A stretch of DNA of 64,000 nucleotides from Natranaeroarchaeum aerophilus (GCF_023638055.1 NZ_JAKRVY010000002.1:416124-480123); one strand, 5' to 3'; counted from the first letter of the stretch, positions 28,404-37,001 are shown. A program made the numbers and translations. Notes: a model not told the origin generated them from the letters alone.

Positions 28404-29297
28404 ATGACGGAGATCATCGACGGAAACGCGGTGGCCGACGAGATACGGGCCGAGCTATCCGAGAGCATCGACGCGCTCGCCGACGCGGACGTCACGCCGG
28501 GGCTGGCGACCGTGCTCATGAGCGACGACGGCGCGAGCGACACCTACGTCTCGATGAAACAGCGCGCCTGTGAGGAGGTCGGCATCAACGGCATCCACGT
28601 CGAAATCGAGGCCGACGCGCCGGCCCAGGAGCTGTACGACACTATTGACGAACTGAACGACGATCCCGAGGTCCACGGCATCCTCGTCCAGATGCCGGTG
28701 GCCGACCACGTCGACGAGCGCGAAGTGATCAACCGGATCGACCCCGCCAAGGACGTCGACGGCTTCCATCCCGAGAACGTCGGCAAACTCGTCGCTGGCT
28801 ACCCGCGATTCAAGCCCTGCACGCCCCACGGCGTCCAGAAGCTGCTCGAATCCGCGGACGTCGATCCGGAAGGGAAAGACGTCGTGATCGTCGGGCGCTC
28901 GAACATCGTCGGAAAGCCACTCGCCAACCTGCTGATCCAGAAGACCGATGGCGGCAACGCCACGGTGACGGTCTGTCACTCCCGGACCGACGATCTGGCG
29001 GCGAAGACCCGCGAGGCCGACATCGTCGTCGCCGCCTGTGGCGTCCCCGAACTCGTCGACGGCGAGATGCTTTCGGAGGGAACGGTCGTCATCGACGTTG
29101 GTGTCAACCGCGTGGATGCGGATACCGAGAAAGGCTACGAGCTCGTCGGCGACGTCGAGTTCGAGAGCGCGAAGGGGAAAGCGAGCGCGATTACTCCGGT
29201 TCCGGGCGGCGTCGGCCCGATGACGATCGCGATGTTGCTGTACAACACGACCAAGGCGGCAGGTCTCTCGGAGGGCGTCGACGTCGAGTTACCCTAA
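28404..29297 (+). CDS. folD: Bifunctional methylenetetrahydrofolate dehydrogenase/cyclohydrolase
   Basis: A 297-residue FolD. Seen are the YVSMKQRACEEVGI segment with the active-site Tyr/Lys pair near 50, the GILVQMPV-D block near 95, DVDGFHPENVG near 117, the NAD(P) Rossmann motif IVGRSNIVGKPLANLL near 167 and the TPVPGGVGPMTIAMLL ending. It interconverts methylene-, methenyl- and formyl-tetrahydrofolate, which in haloarchaea serves one-carbon metabolism. A complete, ordinary-length gene. Confidence 0.97.
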   Translation: MTEIIDGNAVADEIRAELSESIDALADADVTPGLATVLMSDDGASDTYVSMKQRACEEVGINGIHVEIEADAPAQELYDTIDELNDDPEVHGILVQMPVADHVDEREVINRIDPAKDVDGFHPENVGKLVAGYPRFKPCTPHGVQKLLESADVDPEGKDVVIVGRSNIVGKPLANLLIQKTDGGNATVTVCHSRTDDLAAKTREADIVVAACGVPELVDGEMLSEGTVVIDVGVNRVDADTEKGYELVGDVEFESAKGKASAITPVPGGVGPMTIAMLLYNTTKAAGLSEGVDVELP

Positions 29298-29315
29298 TAC
29301 TCCGCTACTGCTGAC

Positions 29316-29552
29316 TTACGCCGTTCTCGTCGACCATCTGTCCGCGATGACGAGTATTAGGAGTACCACGGCGACAATCATTGCACTCGAAACGACTGCT
29401 GCAATCCCGATTCCGAGACCAGTAACTGCGGCGTCGACGGTTAGCCCCTCTCGGAACAGGTTTGCCACGACGCCACCGCCGAGGAGGGCGACGAACCCGA
29501 TCCGGAAGACTCGGAGTAGACGCTGTCTTTCATTATCGAGCATATTCGTCAT
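29316..29552 (-). CDS. Small two-helix membrane protein
   Basis: A 78-residue protein (or 75 from ATG 29543) with two transmembrane segments at about residues 18-33 and 42-70, and a charged N-terminus (NERQRLLRVFR). I recognise no family. Upstream lies another tiny membrane frame (29575-29673) on the same strand, so both may belong to one transcript with the zinc-ribbon gene further upstream. Confidence 0.6.
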   Translation of the reverse strand: MTNMLDNERQRLLRVFRIGFVALLGGGVVANLFREGLTVDAAVTGLGIGIAAVVSSAMIVAVVLLILVIADRWSTRTA

Positions 29553-29574
29553 TCAGCATCGACTGGTATAGGTG

Positions 29575-29673
29575 TTATCGGAGGCTTCGCACCACTGCTG
29601 TCGTGAACCAGAGGATAACGAACCACCAGCCGACGAGGACTGTCCACACCACTCGGACCAGGATGTCCACCAC
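29575..29673 (-). CDS. Possible 32-aa Trp-rich membrane peptide
   Basis: A 32-codon frame starting at GTG 29673 (or GTG 29670). It is almost a single hydrophobic helix with several Trp residues (VVWTVLVGWWFVILWFTTAVV) and a charged end. Its position between two leftward genes fits an operon member. Without homology data it remains a candidate only. Confidence 0.35.
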   Translation of the reverse strand: MVDILVRVVWTVLVGWWFVILWFTTAVVRSLR

Positions 29674-29721
29674 TGTGGCGTGTTCGTCCGCACCAATGGC
29701 TCTTGCCCTCGATGGCTCGGA

Positions 29722-30444
29722 TCAGCCCGAGAGCCCGTCTAGTCGCTCCTGACACCGAACCAGCGCGTCCTCGTCGTCCCACCGCAGATATTCACAGAGT
29801 GCGCGGGCCGCTTTTACAAGCCGTTCTGCCGTCTCCGGATCGACGTCTCCCTGCAGCGCGCGAATTCGCTTTACGTGCTCCGTGAGCGACTGGAGCGTGG
29901 CGAGGGCCTCGTGGTCCGTTCGAGTTTGGTCGTCGAGATAGGTCTTCAGATCCGCCCGATACTCGTCGACGGCGTCGGCGTAGGCCAGCCCGCGCGCCTC
30001 GCGGATCGACGCCGGGACGCTCTCGGGGTCGGGGCGTTCGCCGTGGTCGGCCCCCCGGAGGAGAGAGAGGTAGTAGAGTTCTTCGTCCTCTGTGGGATCG
30101 AGCGACCGCCCGAAGACGTCACCGACCCCGCGGAGTTCGTGGGCGGCGAGGTAGACGTCGCCGAGGGGCTGGAGCTCTCCCGCATCGATAAAGCCGTGGC
30201 TGCGGATGTAGTCTCGACACTCCTCGACCGCTGCCGTGGCGATGTCCTCGCGGGACTCGTCGTCGATCATGTTTCGAACGCTGGTGAGAGAAAGCGTCGC
30301 GGGCGAGGCCGTGTGTCGTTTCCGTTCCTCGTCGATACCGACGCTCTTGACGCTCCCACACTCCGGACACGAGACGGTCCCGGTCTCGTAGTAGGACCAG
30401 CCCGTCCCACACTCTTTGCATTCTCGCTGGCCGCGAATCTCCAT
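29722..30444 (-). CDS. Haloarchaeal zinc-ribbon protein (DUF7117-like)
   Basis: A 240-residue protein starting at ATG 30444. The N-terminal zinc ribbon has CKECG (about residues 8-12) and CPECG (about 26-30), preceded by MEIRGQRECKECGTGW. The rest is helical and acidic, with YLAAHELRGVGDVFGR and CEYLRWDDEDALVRCQERL near the end. It resembles the haloarchaeal DUF7117 group, though I am only fairly sure of that name. Function unknown; the ribbon suggests nucleic acid or protein binding. Confidence 0.78.
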   Translation of the reverse strand: MEIRGQRECKECGTGWSYYETGTVSCPECGSVKSVGIDEERKRHTASPATLSLTSVRNMIDDESREDIATAAVEECRDYIRSHGFIDAGELQPLGDVYLAAHELRGVGDVFGRSLDPTEDEELYYLSLLRGADHGERPDPESVPASIREARGLAYADAVDEYRADLKTYLDDQTRTDHEALATLQSLTEHVKRIRALQGDVDPETAERLVKAARALCEYLRWDDEDALVRCQERLDGLSG

Positions 30445-31080
30445 AGTCGGGTGTAACGCGGCGCGAGTGAAATACCCACTCCCTCGGGGGCTGCTTCGGT
30501 GGCTGCTCGCGAACCAGCGGTTCAGCAGGGCTCGGTATGCGGTGTAACATTGTAACATTATTTACAATATTACAAAGAGGTCGAGCAGAAGGCTACGCCC
30601 TGGATCCGGTCGACCGACTCAGGCAACAGTGACTTCCACGAAAGCCCCCGCCCGCTCGACGGCGCTGCGCCCGTGCGCGCTTCGGCTCGCTTCGCTCGCC
30701 TCCAGTGCTACCAGCCCGCAGCGCCGCCGACCGTGACGGCCCCTTTCAGTCCACCCACACCACCTCGTCCTCCCCAACCGGGCGTCTCCCGCCGGTCGAC
30801 GCCCCCTCGCGCGGTGCCGGCACGGCCAGGCGCCGTGCCAGCACACGCCGGCAGCACCGCACCAGCACACGCCTTCAGCACCGTACCAGCCACGCCTTCA
30901 GCACCGTACCAGCCACGCCTTCAGCACCGGGACAGCACACAGCACCGCAACTATCGGGTGGCCTGGCGCGTCCCCTGTGACGCGCCAACGGGGAAGGGCA
31001 GGTCTGGTGCTGTGCGGGGCTGTTCCCGGTGGTCCGGTGGGCGAGGAGACGGGGCGCTGCCGGACTGACGGGCGCTGTCG
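30445..31080. other. Gene-free tract
   Basis: No frame here has haloarchaeal coding character. The possible translations on both strands are Arg/Pro/Cys/Trp-rich, not acidic. The left part is A/T-rich (30550-30580). The part from about 30630 has a GCTTCGGCTCGCTTCGCTCG low-complexity run, and 30836-30955 holds short tandem repeats. It may be a former mobile-element site; no transposase or integrase remnant is recognisable. Confidence 0.6.
30836..30955. repeat. 23-bp degenerate tandem repeats
   Basis: Two perfect 23-base units (30875-30897 and 30898-30920; each begins TTCAGCACCGTACC and ends AGCCACGCC) stand in tandem. They are flanked by a degenerate 24-base copy upstream (30851-30874), a shorter variant before it (about 30836-30850) and partial copies downstream (to about 30955). 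The units share a CAGCAC core. They are adjacent without spacers, so this is not a CRISPR array. Confidence 0.75.
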
Positions 31081-33285
31081 TCACTCCCGTCGTGCGAGCA
31101 GCTCCTCGACGAGCGCGTCGATCTCGGCCCGGATCGGCTCCAGTGACTCGATCGTCGTCCGGTTGTACGCCCGCTTGCTCACGTCGGTATGTTCGGGGAC
31201 GATCCCGTGGGCGGCCCGCGAGAGGTCGGCCAGCCGCTCTGCTGTCTCGGCATCGACGTCCTCGATCGCGGGCAGTTCGAGCCGCGAAACAACTGATTTC
31301 GAGAGGCTGGACTTGCCGCCCGAGGAGACGTCATCGAGCGTCCGCTGATAGGGTGAGGAGTTCAGCAGGGCACAGAGAACGTGAGCCTCGCGTTCGTCGT
31401 CGGTGCCGATGAACATGCAGTGATCGCCGGGAACGACCGGCTGCTCGCCAAGCCGCTCATCCTCGACCGACGAGACGACGACGAAATGGGGCTTGTAGCC
31501 GAGCCGACACCAGACCACTTTGTGCTCGGCCCAGGTGTACTCGCCGAGCCCGAAGACGTTGTAGAAGGTGCCGTTGTCGAGCCACGACGACGAGCGGGCG
31601 TCGAGTGCCGCACGGTTGTCGTCGAGATACGCGTAGGTCCGCGGACATTCCTCGCGAAGCCACGCCTTGTTGTCCTCGTTTGCAGCGTCGACCGGGACGA
31701 GCCGATAGTCGTGACCGAACAGCCCGAACTTGACGACGTGGCGCGATTTGAGATACGGAAAGACCCTGTCGGGTTCGAGATAGGCAATGCGGTCCGGATC
31801 GATCTCGAAGACGTCCCGGGCGTCGTCCTTGACGCCATGGCGGATCTCGTGGGCACACTCGCCGAGCGCGCGCCGTTCGGCGTCCTGCCGGATCCACGAG
31901 GAGGCAGAGTCGTCCTCGTCAACCGGGACGAAGCCTGTCTCCTCACGCGCGAGCGTCTGGCGCAGTCGATCGGTGGTCGTGAACTCCGGCGACGCCGCCC
32001 CGCGTGACCATGCAGTAACCGGAACTGGCCTGTGTGGCTCCGCATCGGCCGAAACCGAGTAGATCGCCGCACCGGCGCGCGCGTCCCCGAACGGACGCAG
32101 GCCGGTGAAATCGTGGACGTGTTCGACGGCAAGCGGAGCGTCGTTCAGGCGCTGTTCGCGCAGTCTGCGACCGGCTGGCCCCTTCGTGATTCCGCGTTTG
32201 AGTACGAACGCAGCGTCGGTGGGAGAGTACCGGTCAATACAGGCGAGCACGAACGGGACCGAGATGTCGTCGTTCGCGTGGCCGAGTTTCGCGTCTGCAC
32301 CGGAGTGGGAGACGAGAGCGAGCCGCTCGGCGGGGCCGTCACGCCACGCCGCTCTCACTCGGTCGGGGAGCGCCGTCCAGGTGAGCCACGGCGGGTTGCC
32401 GACGAGGTGGTCGACGGTTGCTGCCACCGTGGTACCGCGGTACTGGAGATCATCCGAGCGCGTGAGTCCGAGTGCGTCGGTCAGGAAAACCGGAATCTCG
32501 ACGGTATCGATCGCCGCATCGTCGAGTAGAGGGGAAAGCGCGAGCAGATAGGCAAGCCGCGCGCTCCGGACCGCGATCGGGTTGAGGTCGATACCGAACA
32601 CGGTGTCGGTAATCGCCTTGACCTGCTCTGCGGGCGTCGGGGCGTCCTCGGCCGCCGCGTAGCTCGTCCGCTTGCGTTCGATCACTGCCGCACAAAAGAC
32701 GCCGGAGCCACAGCCCGGATCCAGAACCGTCTCCGCCGCGAGGTCGTCGACAGACAGGGTTTCGACCGCCAGATCGGCGATCCCTCGCGGCGTATAGTAC
32801 TCGCCAAGCGCCAGCCTGACCTGCTGGCTGACGACAGACTCGAACAGGTCGTGAAGGGTGCTCCCCGCGAGCGCCGTTACGTCGATGCCTGCGATCGTCC
32901 CGTCGACGTCGCGTTCGAGCCCGGTTCCGGCAATCGTGTCGTGTACGGCGGCGAGGTCGACTTCGAACGCCTCTGTATTTGATCCGGGTTCGCGGTTCAT
33001 CACGGTGACGCCGACTGTCGCTTCGACGTGAGCGAGCAGTCGCTCGACGAGGAAGTCATAATACAGCGCGTCCGTGAAGGCCGACTCGGCCGAGACGCCG
33101 TCTGGGAGTTCGCCGAAGACGTCGCCGTGACTCTCCCGGAGGAACGACTGCCACGTCTCGAACGCGGTGGTGATGGTCGGATCGTTGTCGAGCGCTTCGC
33201 TGGCGCACTCCGTGTACTGCCGATAGGCCGGGCTACCGCGTTCGAATCGGTCCGAAAGCCGTTCGGCATGGGTCTGGTTCCGCAC
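31081..33285 (-). CDS. Orphan Eco57I/N6-adenine DNA methyltransferase-like protein
   Basis: A 734-residue SAM-dependent DNA methyltransferase. After a helical N-terminal region (about 1-190) come motif I, LDPGCGSGVF, and the catalytic motif IV, NPPW, characteristic of N6-adenine methylases. The C-terminal third looks like a target-recognition domain. GTG 33285 is preferred, with CTAAAAGG about 27 bases upstream. A longer ATG start would add a basic leader unlike the protein. No PD-(D/E)xK nuclease motif is evident and no restriction subunit neighbours it, so it may be a solitary epigenetic methylase or a relic of a type IIG/ISP system. Confidence 0.85.
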   Translation of the reverse strand: MRNQTHAERLSDRFERGSPAYRQYTECASEALDNDPTITTAFETWQSFLRESHGDVFGELPDGVSAESAFTDALYYDFLVERLLAHVEATVGVTVMNREPGSNTEAFEVDLAAVHDTIAGTGLERDVDGTIAGIDVTALAGSTLHDLFESVVSQQVRLALGEYYTPRGIADLAVETLSVDDLAAETVLDPGCGSGVFCAAVIERKRTSYAAAEDAPTPAEQVKAITDTVFGIDLNPIAVRSARLAYLLALSPLLDDAAIDTVEIPVFLTDALGLTRSDDLQYRGTTVAATVDHLVGNPPWLTWTALPDRVRAAWRDGPAERLALVSHSGADAKLGHANDDISVPFVLACIDRYSPTDAAFVLKRGITKGPAGRRLREQRLNDAPLAVEHVHDFTGLRPFGDARAGAAIYSVSADAEPHRPVPVTAWSRGAASPEFTTTDRLRQTLAREETGFVPVDEDDSASSWIRQDAERRALGECAHEIRHGVKDDARDVFEIDPDRIAYLEPDRVFPYLKSRHVVKFGLFGHDYRLVPVDAANEDNKAWLREECPRTYAYLDDNRAALDARSSSWLDNGTFYNVFGLGEYTWAEHKVVWCRLGYKPHFVVVSSVEDERLGEQPVVPGDHCMFIGTDDEREAHVLCALLNSSPYQRTLDDVSSGGKSSLSKSVVSRLELPAIEDVDAETAERLADLSRAAHGIVPEHTDVSKRAYNRTTIESLEPIRAEIDALVEELLARRE

Positions 33286-33320
33286 GAATATCTTCGTCCG
33301 TCTGGACGCCCTTTTAGCTA

Positions 33321-33339
33321 CCAGCGGCTTAACCGCTGG
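33321..33339. promoter_or_regulatory. 19-bp inverted repeat between methylase and small gene
   Basis: CCAGCGG-CTTAA-CCGCTGG is a perfect inverted repeat with a 5-base spacer. It lies immediately upstream of the TATA-like element (33311-33318) of the leftward methyltransferase gene, where the BRE or a regulator would bind. It is about 50 bases before the ATG of the divergent small gene. It is a good operator candidate for either or both genes. Confidence 0.5.
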
Positions 33340-33389
33340 GATCGCTGTCCGTCGCCGGATTCTTGGCGCTGCCGCCGGTACCACACTGT

Positions 33390-33536
33390 ATGCGTGACGA
33401 AGCCGAAATCCGGGAGCAGTACGAGTACCTTCAGGAACAGCTTGACAGCGAGGAGATGCGTCACGAAGGAGTCAGACAGCTATTCAGCCACTACAAGCGC
33501 GCGCTGGGCTGGGTGCTGGAAGAAGAACATATGTGA
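33390..33536 (+). CDS. Small haloarchaeal helical protein, 48 aa
   Basis: A 48-residue acidic, wholly helical protein: M-R-D-E-A-E-I-R-E-Q then a heptad-like segment and a C-terminal SHYKRALGWVLEEEH. Its composition is haloarchaeal and it resembles short conserved haloarchaeal hypothetical proteins. It is divergent from the methyltransferase gene. Function unknown; a coiled-coil or adaptor role is possible. Confidence 0.65.
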   Translation: MRDEAEIREQYEYLQEQLDSEEMRHEGVRQLFSHYKRALGWVLEEEHM

Positions 33537-33590
33537 GATCGATTGCGTAATCTGGACGAATGGTAGCGGCTCGTTTGCTCCGTGTCGGTA

Positions 33591-33720
33591 CATTTATGAA
33601 GTGCCAGCGATTTTGTCTATGTGACGCTTCGCTTTGGAGGGCCGAAGCGTCAGCGGGGACCAATTCAGGGCGGCAAGCGGCACGGCGCGCTTTTTACGCG
33701 CGTGCCGCTTTCCTGTTTCA
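33591..33720 (+). ncRNA. Candidate structured small RNA
   Basis: CATTTATGAA (33591-33600) is a TATA-like element predicting a start near 33621. The predicted start coincides with the 5' foot of a 10-bp hairpin (33622-33631 with 33643-33652). A second, longer hairpin follows: CAGG/CCTG base (33666-33669 with 33712-33715), a 10-bp stem (33675-33684 with 33701-33710) and four more pairs around a T-rich loop (33690-33696). No protein frame with coding character covers it. It does not resemble tRNA, RNase P, SRP or C/D box RNA by eye. Confidence 0.45.
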
Positions 33721-33757
33721 ACAATCGACGAGCGACTGCAATGTCTCTTGAGGACTG

Positions 33758-34447
33758 TTATGACATGAACAGCCGCCTGTCCGCGCGTTCGTGACCCATC
33801 CCCATTAGCTCGGTAGTCGGTGCAAAGGACCACATGGCATCGAGCGGTTGTTGCCGGTACTCCTCGACGACGTCACCTATTACGGGCCGTAGTTCGTCGA
33901 GGACACGCTGGATTTCGGTGTGACTGAGCCGCCCGAGCCGCTGGGCAGCGCCGAGTAGATCCGTAATGAAGGAGTAGCCGTGAACGAGACACGCTTGTTC
34001 GTGTGTGAGCCCCTCGTGCTGGGCGACCGCGGCGAGAGCAACGACGTAGTTTCCGGGTGCACGGTCATCTTCGACGGCGCTCGCGTACGTGCCAGCTGTG
34101 CTTCCCTCACCGAACAGCGAGAGAACCTGCTCGCCTGCCTTCTCGGAGCTCTCGCGGAACTCCGCCGGAAGCGTCATCGAGTGCAGTCGTCGGTCGATCT
34201 CGACGAGCGCGTCGACGTCGCCGTCCGCAGACGCGGTATGCGCGTTCGAGAGGGCAACGATCTCGGCCGGGCCGACTATCGACCGGAGGTAATCTTCCAG
34301 TATCACCCGCAAGTCGTCGGCGTCCTCGATCCGATCGGTCTGGATGAACTGTTCGATCCCGTAGGAGGCGGTGTACGCGCCGACCGGCAGGAACGAATCT
34401 GCGAGGCGAAGCGATGTCAGAAAGGCGTCTGTGTCGTGGCTAGTCAT
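33758..34447 (-). CDS. ureF: Urease accessory protein UreF
   Basis: A 229-residue UreF starting at ATG 34447. The LRLADSFLPVGAYTASYGIE segment near the N-terminus is the family signature, and AGTYASAVED and HEQACLVHGYSFI follow. UreF binds UreD on the apo-urease and gates GTP hydrolysis by UreG during nickel insertion. Its start overlaps the 3' end of ureE by 8 bases. It is the last gene of the ureBCAGDEF operon. Confidence 0.95.
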   Translation of the reverse strand: MTSHDTDAFLTSLRLADSFLPVGAYTASYGIEQFIQTDRIEDADDLRVILEDYLRSIVGPAEIVALSNAHTASADGDVDALVEIDRRLHSMTLPAEFRESSEKAGEQVLSLFGEGSTAGTYASAVEDDRAPGNYVVALAAVAQHEGLTHEQACLVHGYSFITDLLGAAQRLGRLSHTEIQRVLDELRPVIGDVVEEYRQQPLDAMWSFAPTTELMGMGHERADRRLFMS

Positions 34448-35027
34448 GGTTGTGGTCCTCCGGGTGCTCATGTGAGTGGTCGTGATCGGTCTCGCTATCG
34501 TGTGAGTGGCTGTGATCCTCGCCGTGTGAGTGGTCCGGGTTCGGTTCCCCCTCGAGGAACAGACTCGGATCGACGAACTCGTAGTCGAGTTCGGCGTCGT
34601 CGGGGAGCGCGCCCGCGAGGACATCCTCGACGATGTGGCGGTCGGCCTCGACGGGAACGTACGCCATTCCGTCCTCGACCGCGAGGTCCCAGTGCTGGTT
34701 GCCGACGCGGTGGCCCAGTTCGAGCAGCGTCGTGGGCGCCGTGTCGGCGGGAAGATCGATGGTCAGCGCTTCGCGCTCCTCGAACGAAACGAGGATCAAC
34801 CGATCATCGTCGTGGTAGAGCACGTCGCCGTCTTCCAGTTCCGGCTTGTCGACGAGGATGCCGAGGTCGGTACCAGCCTCCGTGTGAACCCGGAGCCGGG
34901 ACTTTTTTCGATCGCCTGCGTCCAGCAGTACCCGTTCGAGGGTGCCCGCTTTTTCGTGTGTTTCGGCGGCGACCGCCAGTGATTCGTCGCGGTTCGTGTT
35001 GCCGATGATGCTGTTGACGGTGTACAT
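34440..35027 (-). CDS. ureE: Urease accessory protein UreE (nickel chaperone)
   Basis: A 195-residue UreE. The N-terminal domain starts MYTVNSIIGN and the C-terminal metal-binding domain includes ELGHRVGNQHWDLAVEDG. The C-terminal 35 residues are a His/Asp/Glu tail with many HSH and HDH repeats, typical of nickel-storing UreE. It binds nickel and passes it to UreG. It follows ureD by 2 bases and overlaps ureF. Confidence 0.95.
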   Translation of the reverse strand: MYTVNSIIGNTNRDESLAVAAETHEKAGTLERVLLDAGDRKKSRLRVHTEAGTDLGILVDKPELEDGDVLYHDDDRLILVSFEEREALTIDLPADTAPTTLLELGHRVGNQHWDLAVEDGMAYVPVEADRHIVEDVLAGALPDDAELDYEFVDPSLFLEGEPNPDHSHGEDHSHSHDSETDHDHSHEHPEDHNHD

Positions 35028-35029
35028 GG

Positions 35030-36013
35030 TCAGAACTTCCGCAGGTCGGGAGCCGGTGCGTCGACGAGCTGGCGGCGCAACGCATCCCACACGTCCCCGA
35101 GTGTCGACGTTACGTCGGTCGATCTCTCACCGAGGACGCGGACGGCGATGCCAGCGTCTTCGGGGAGTGTCGACGGGCCAGCGAGGATCTCGCCCCTGGG
35201 GCCGTCGTTCGATTCCTCCCGCTCTGTCGCGGAACGGGTAGATTCCAGCCGCTCGTGGACGGTATCGCTGAGTGCCTCGGCGTTGTCGCCGGGCGACAGC
35301 ACGTACAGCGTTCCGACGACGCCGAGCTCGCCGAAGACGCCGGGCGTTCGCGGGTCCAGTTCGTCGGGGTCGAGCACGACCGTGTCGGTGAGCAGGCGTC
35401 GCCCGTCGCACTCGGCGGTCACCCGCGAGTGAAACCGGTCGAAGCTAAAGGGTTCGTGCTCGGAGAGGCCGTCTGGGACGAGCACATCGGTGAAGATCAC
35501 CGTCGAGTCGGCATCGACATCGACGTCGATCGTCTGGAAACAGCGCGAGTCCCTGTTGAGGATCGTCGGATCCGGAACGTATTCGAGATACGATCCGTCC
35601 GATGCCGCGAGGTCGACGCCGAGATGGGCGAAGTTGGTGTGCATCGAGTGGACTTTTGTCGCGCCCTGCCCGGTGACGCTCGCGAGCGCGGCGTCGTCGG
35701 CCTCGACCGAGAGCCGGTGTCGGTCGCCCTGTGCGACGCCACCGGTCGGCGTCTGGACGCAGAGCGAGGCCATCCCCTCACAGGGGTCGTGTGCGAGTGG
35801 GCCGGTGTGGTGGAACGGAACACGAGAGTAGTCCCGCAGCATCCGGGTTCCGGAGGGACCGCCCGCAAAACTCGCCTCCAGTACGCCGTCCTTGCCGACC
35901 GTTCCGGCGGGGATCTGTTCGATCTCCTCTCGTGCGTACTCCGCGAACGCTGGCGGCAGCGTCACATCCTCGACCGATCGATCCCGTCCGACAGCAGAAT
36001 CCAGCCCACTCAT
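35030..36013 (-). CDS. ureD: Urease accessory protein UreD/UreH
   Basis: A 327-residue UreD. The RMLRDYSRVPFHHTGPL region near the N-terminus, TPTGGVAQGDRHRL near 90, TGQGATKVHS near 115, and the PDPTILNRDSRC block are all typical. UreD is the scaffold that docks UreF-UreG onto apo-urease and carries nickel through an internal tunnel. It has a long acidic insertion (about residues 255-285). The stop/start junction with ureG is TGATG. Confidence 0.93.
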   Translation of the reverse strand: MSGLDSAVGRDRSVEDVTLPPAFAEYAREEIEQIPAGTVGKDGVLEASFAGGPSGTRMLRDYSRVPFHHTGPLAHDPCEGMASLCVQTPTGGVAQGDRHRLSVEADDAALASVTGQGATKVHSMHTNFAHLGVDLAASDGSYLEYVPDPTILNRDSRCFQTIDVDVDADSTVIFTDVLVPDGLSEHEPFSFDRFHSRVTAECDGRRLLTDTVVLDPDELDPRTPGVFGELGVVGTLYVLSPGDNAEALSDTVHERLESTRSATEREESNDGPRGEILAGPSTLPEDAGIAVRVLGERSTDVTSTLGDVWDALRRQLVDAPAPDLRKF

Positions 36014-36636
36014 CAGGCAAAGAGCACGTTATGCTCGATTCGTTCGGCCACGATATCGAGGTTCTCCTCCGCCTTGCAGTCGGTGAAGACGAACTCCTCG
36101 TCGCCACGAACCTCCCTGGTGTCTCGCTCCATCAGGTCCAGATCGGCGTCGACGTACGGTGCGAGATCGGTCTTGTTGATCACGACCAGATCCGACTGGG
36201 TGACACCCGGCCCACGCTTGGCCGGAATGTCGTCGCCCTCGGCGACCGAGATGACGAACATGAAGTAGTCCGCGAGTTCGGGGTTGAACGTCGCGGCGAG
36301 GTTGTCACCGCCGCTCTCGATCAGCACGACGTCCAGCTCGGGATGTTCCTCGACGAAGTCGTCGACAGCCGAGAGGTTCATCGACGGGTCTTCCCGGATC
36401 CCCGTGTGAGGACAGGCTCCCGTCTCGACGCCGCGGACGAGGTCGCCCGGGACCGTCCCGGCGACGGACTCGCGGAGCCGATCGGCGTCGGCCTGTGTCA
36501 TGATGTCGTTGGCGATCACGCCGACCTCGTAGCCCCGGTCCGCGAGTCGCGGCACGAGCCGCTTGACCAGCGCCGTTTTCCCGGAGCCGACGGGACCACC
36601 GAGACCGACCTTGGCGACGTCTCGGTAGTCCATCAC
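36013..36636 (-). CDS. ureG: Urease accessory GTPase UreG
   Basis: A 207-residue SIMIBI GTPase Ure[13 protein letters not shown] near residue 14 is the P-loop. The metal-binding Cys-Pro-His motif ([10 protein letters not shown]) is near 72, ESGGDNL near 108, and NKTDLAPYV near 152 is the guanine-specificity motif. It uses GTP to drive nickel insertion with UreD, UreE and UreF. Overlaps with both ureA (4 bases) and ureD show tight operon organisation. Confidence 0.97.
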   Translation of the reverse strand: MMDYRDVAKVGLGGPVGSGKTALVKRLVPRLADRGYEVGVIANDIMTQADADRLRESVAGTVPGDLVRGVETGACPHTGIREDPSMNLSAVDDFVEEHPELDVVLIESGGDNLAATFNPELADYFMFVISVAEGDDIPAKRGPGVTQSDLVVINKTDLAPYVDADLDLMERDTREVRGDEEFVFTDCKAEENLDIVAERIEHNVLFA

Positions 36637-36995
36637 TCGCCCTCCACGACCCGCATGTGGTCGTCGATCTCTTCTAGCTGGTCAGTCGTATCCGCCCGGA
36701 TGGGATCGTGGACCGTCACGAGCTTCGTCCCGTCGGGAAACACGGGCTCGACCTGAATCATATCGACCATCTCGGGGACGCCCTCCATGACGTCCTCGCG
36801 GGCGAGCAGTTGTGTCGCTTCCGAGCGTAGCGTCGCGACATCTTTCCCTTCACGGGCACCTTCACAGACCCAGTCGGAGATGTATGCGACAGTCTCGGGA
36901 TGGTTGAGCTCGATCCCGCGCCGTTTGCGTTTGCGTGCCAGTTCCGCCGCCATGAACACCGTCAGGCGTTCGTCTTCTTTGGGAGTGAGTTTCAT
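36633..36995 (-). CDS. ureA: Urease gamma subunit
   Basis: A 120-residue urease gamma subunit. It begins [27 protein letters not shown] and has the [21 protein letters not shown] core, then the [27 protein letters not shown] end. Length and order agree with single gamma subunits of prokaryotic ureases. It is placed after ureB and ureC rather than first, an order also seen in other haloarchaeal urease clusters. Confidence 0.97.
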   Translation of the reverse strand: MKLTPKEDERLTVFMAAELARKRKRRGIELNHPETVAYISDWVCEGAREGKDVATLRSEATQLLAREDVMEGVPEMVDMIQVEPVFPDGTKLVTVHDPIRADTTDQLEEIDDHMRVVEGE

Positions 36996-37001
36996 ATTGA
37001 C

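Noticed and set aside
30836..30955. CRISPR array
   Set aside because: Repeat units abut with no spacers, and no cas gene is present in the window.
33560..33833. Frames on either strand across the hairpin region
   Set aside because: Cys/Arg/Ser-rich translations on both strands, no acidic bias; the base-paired structure explains the sequence better.
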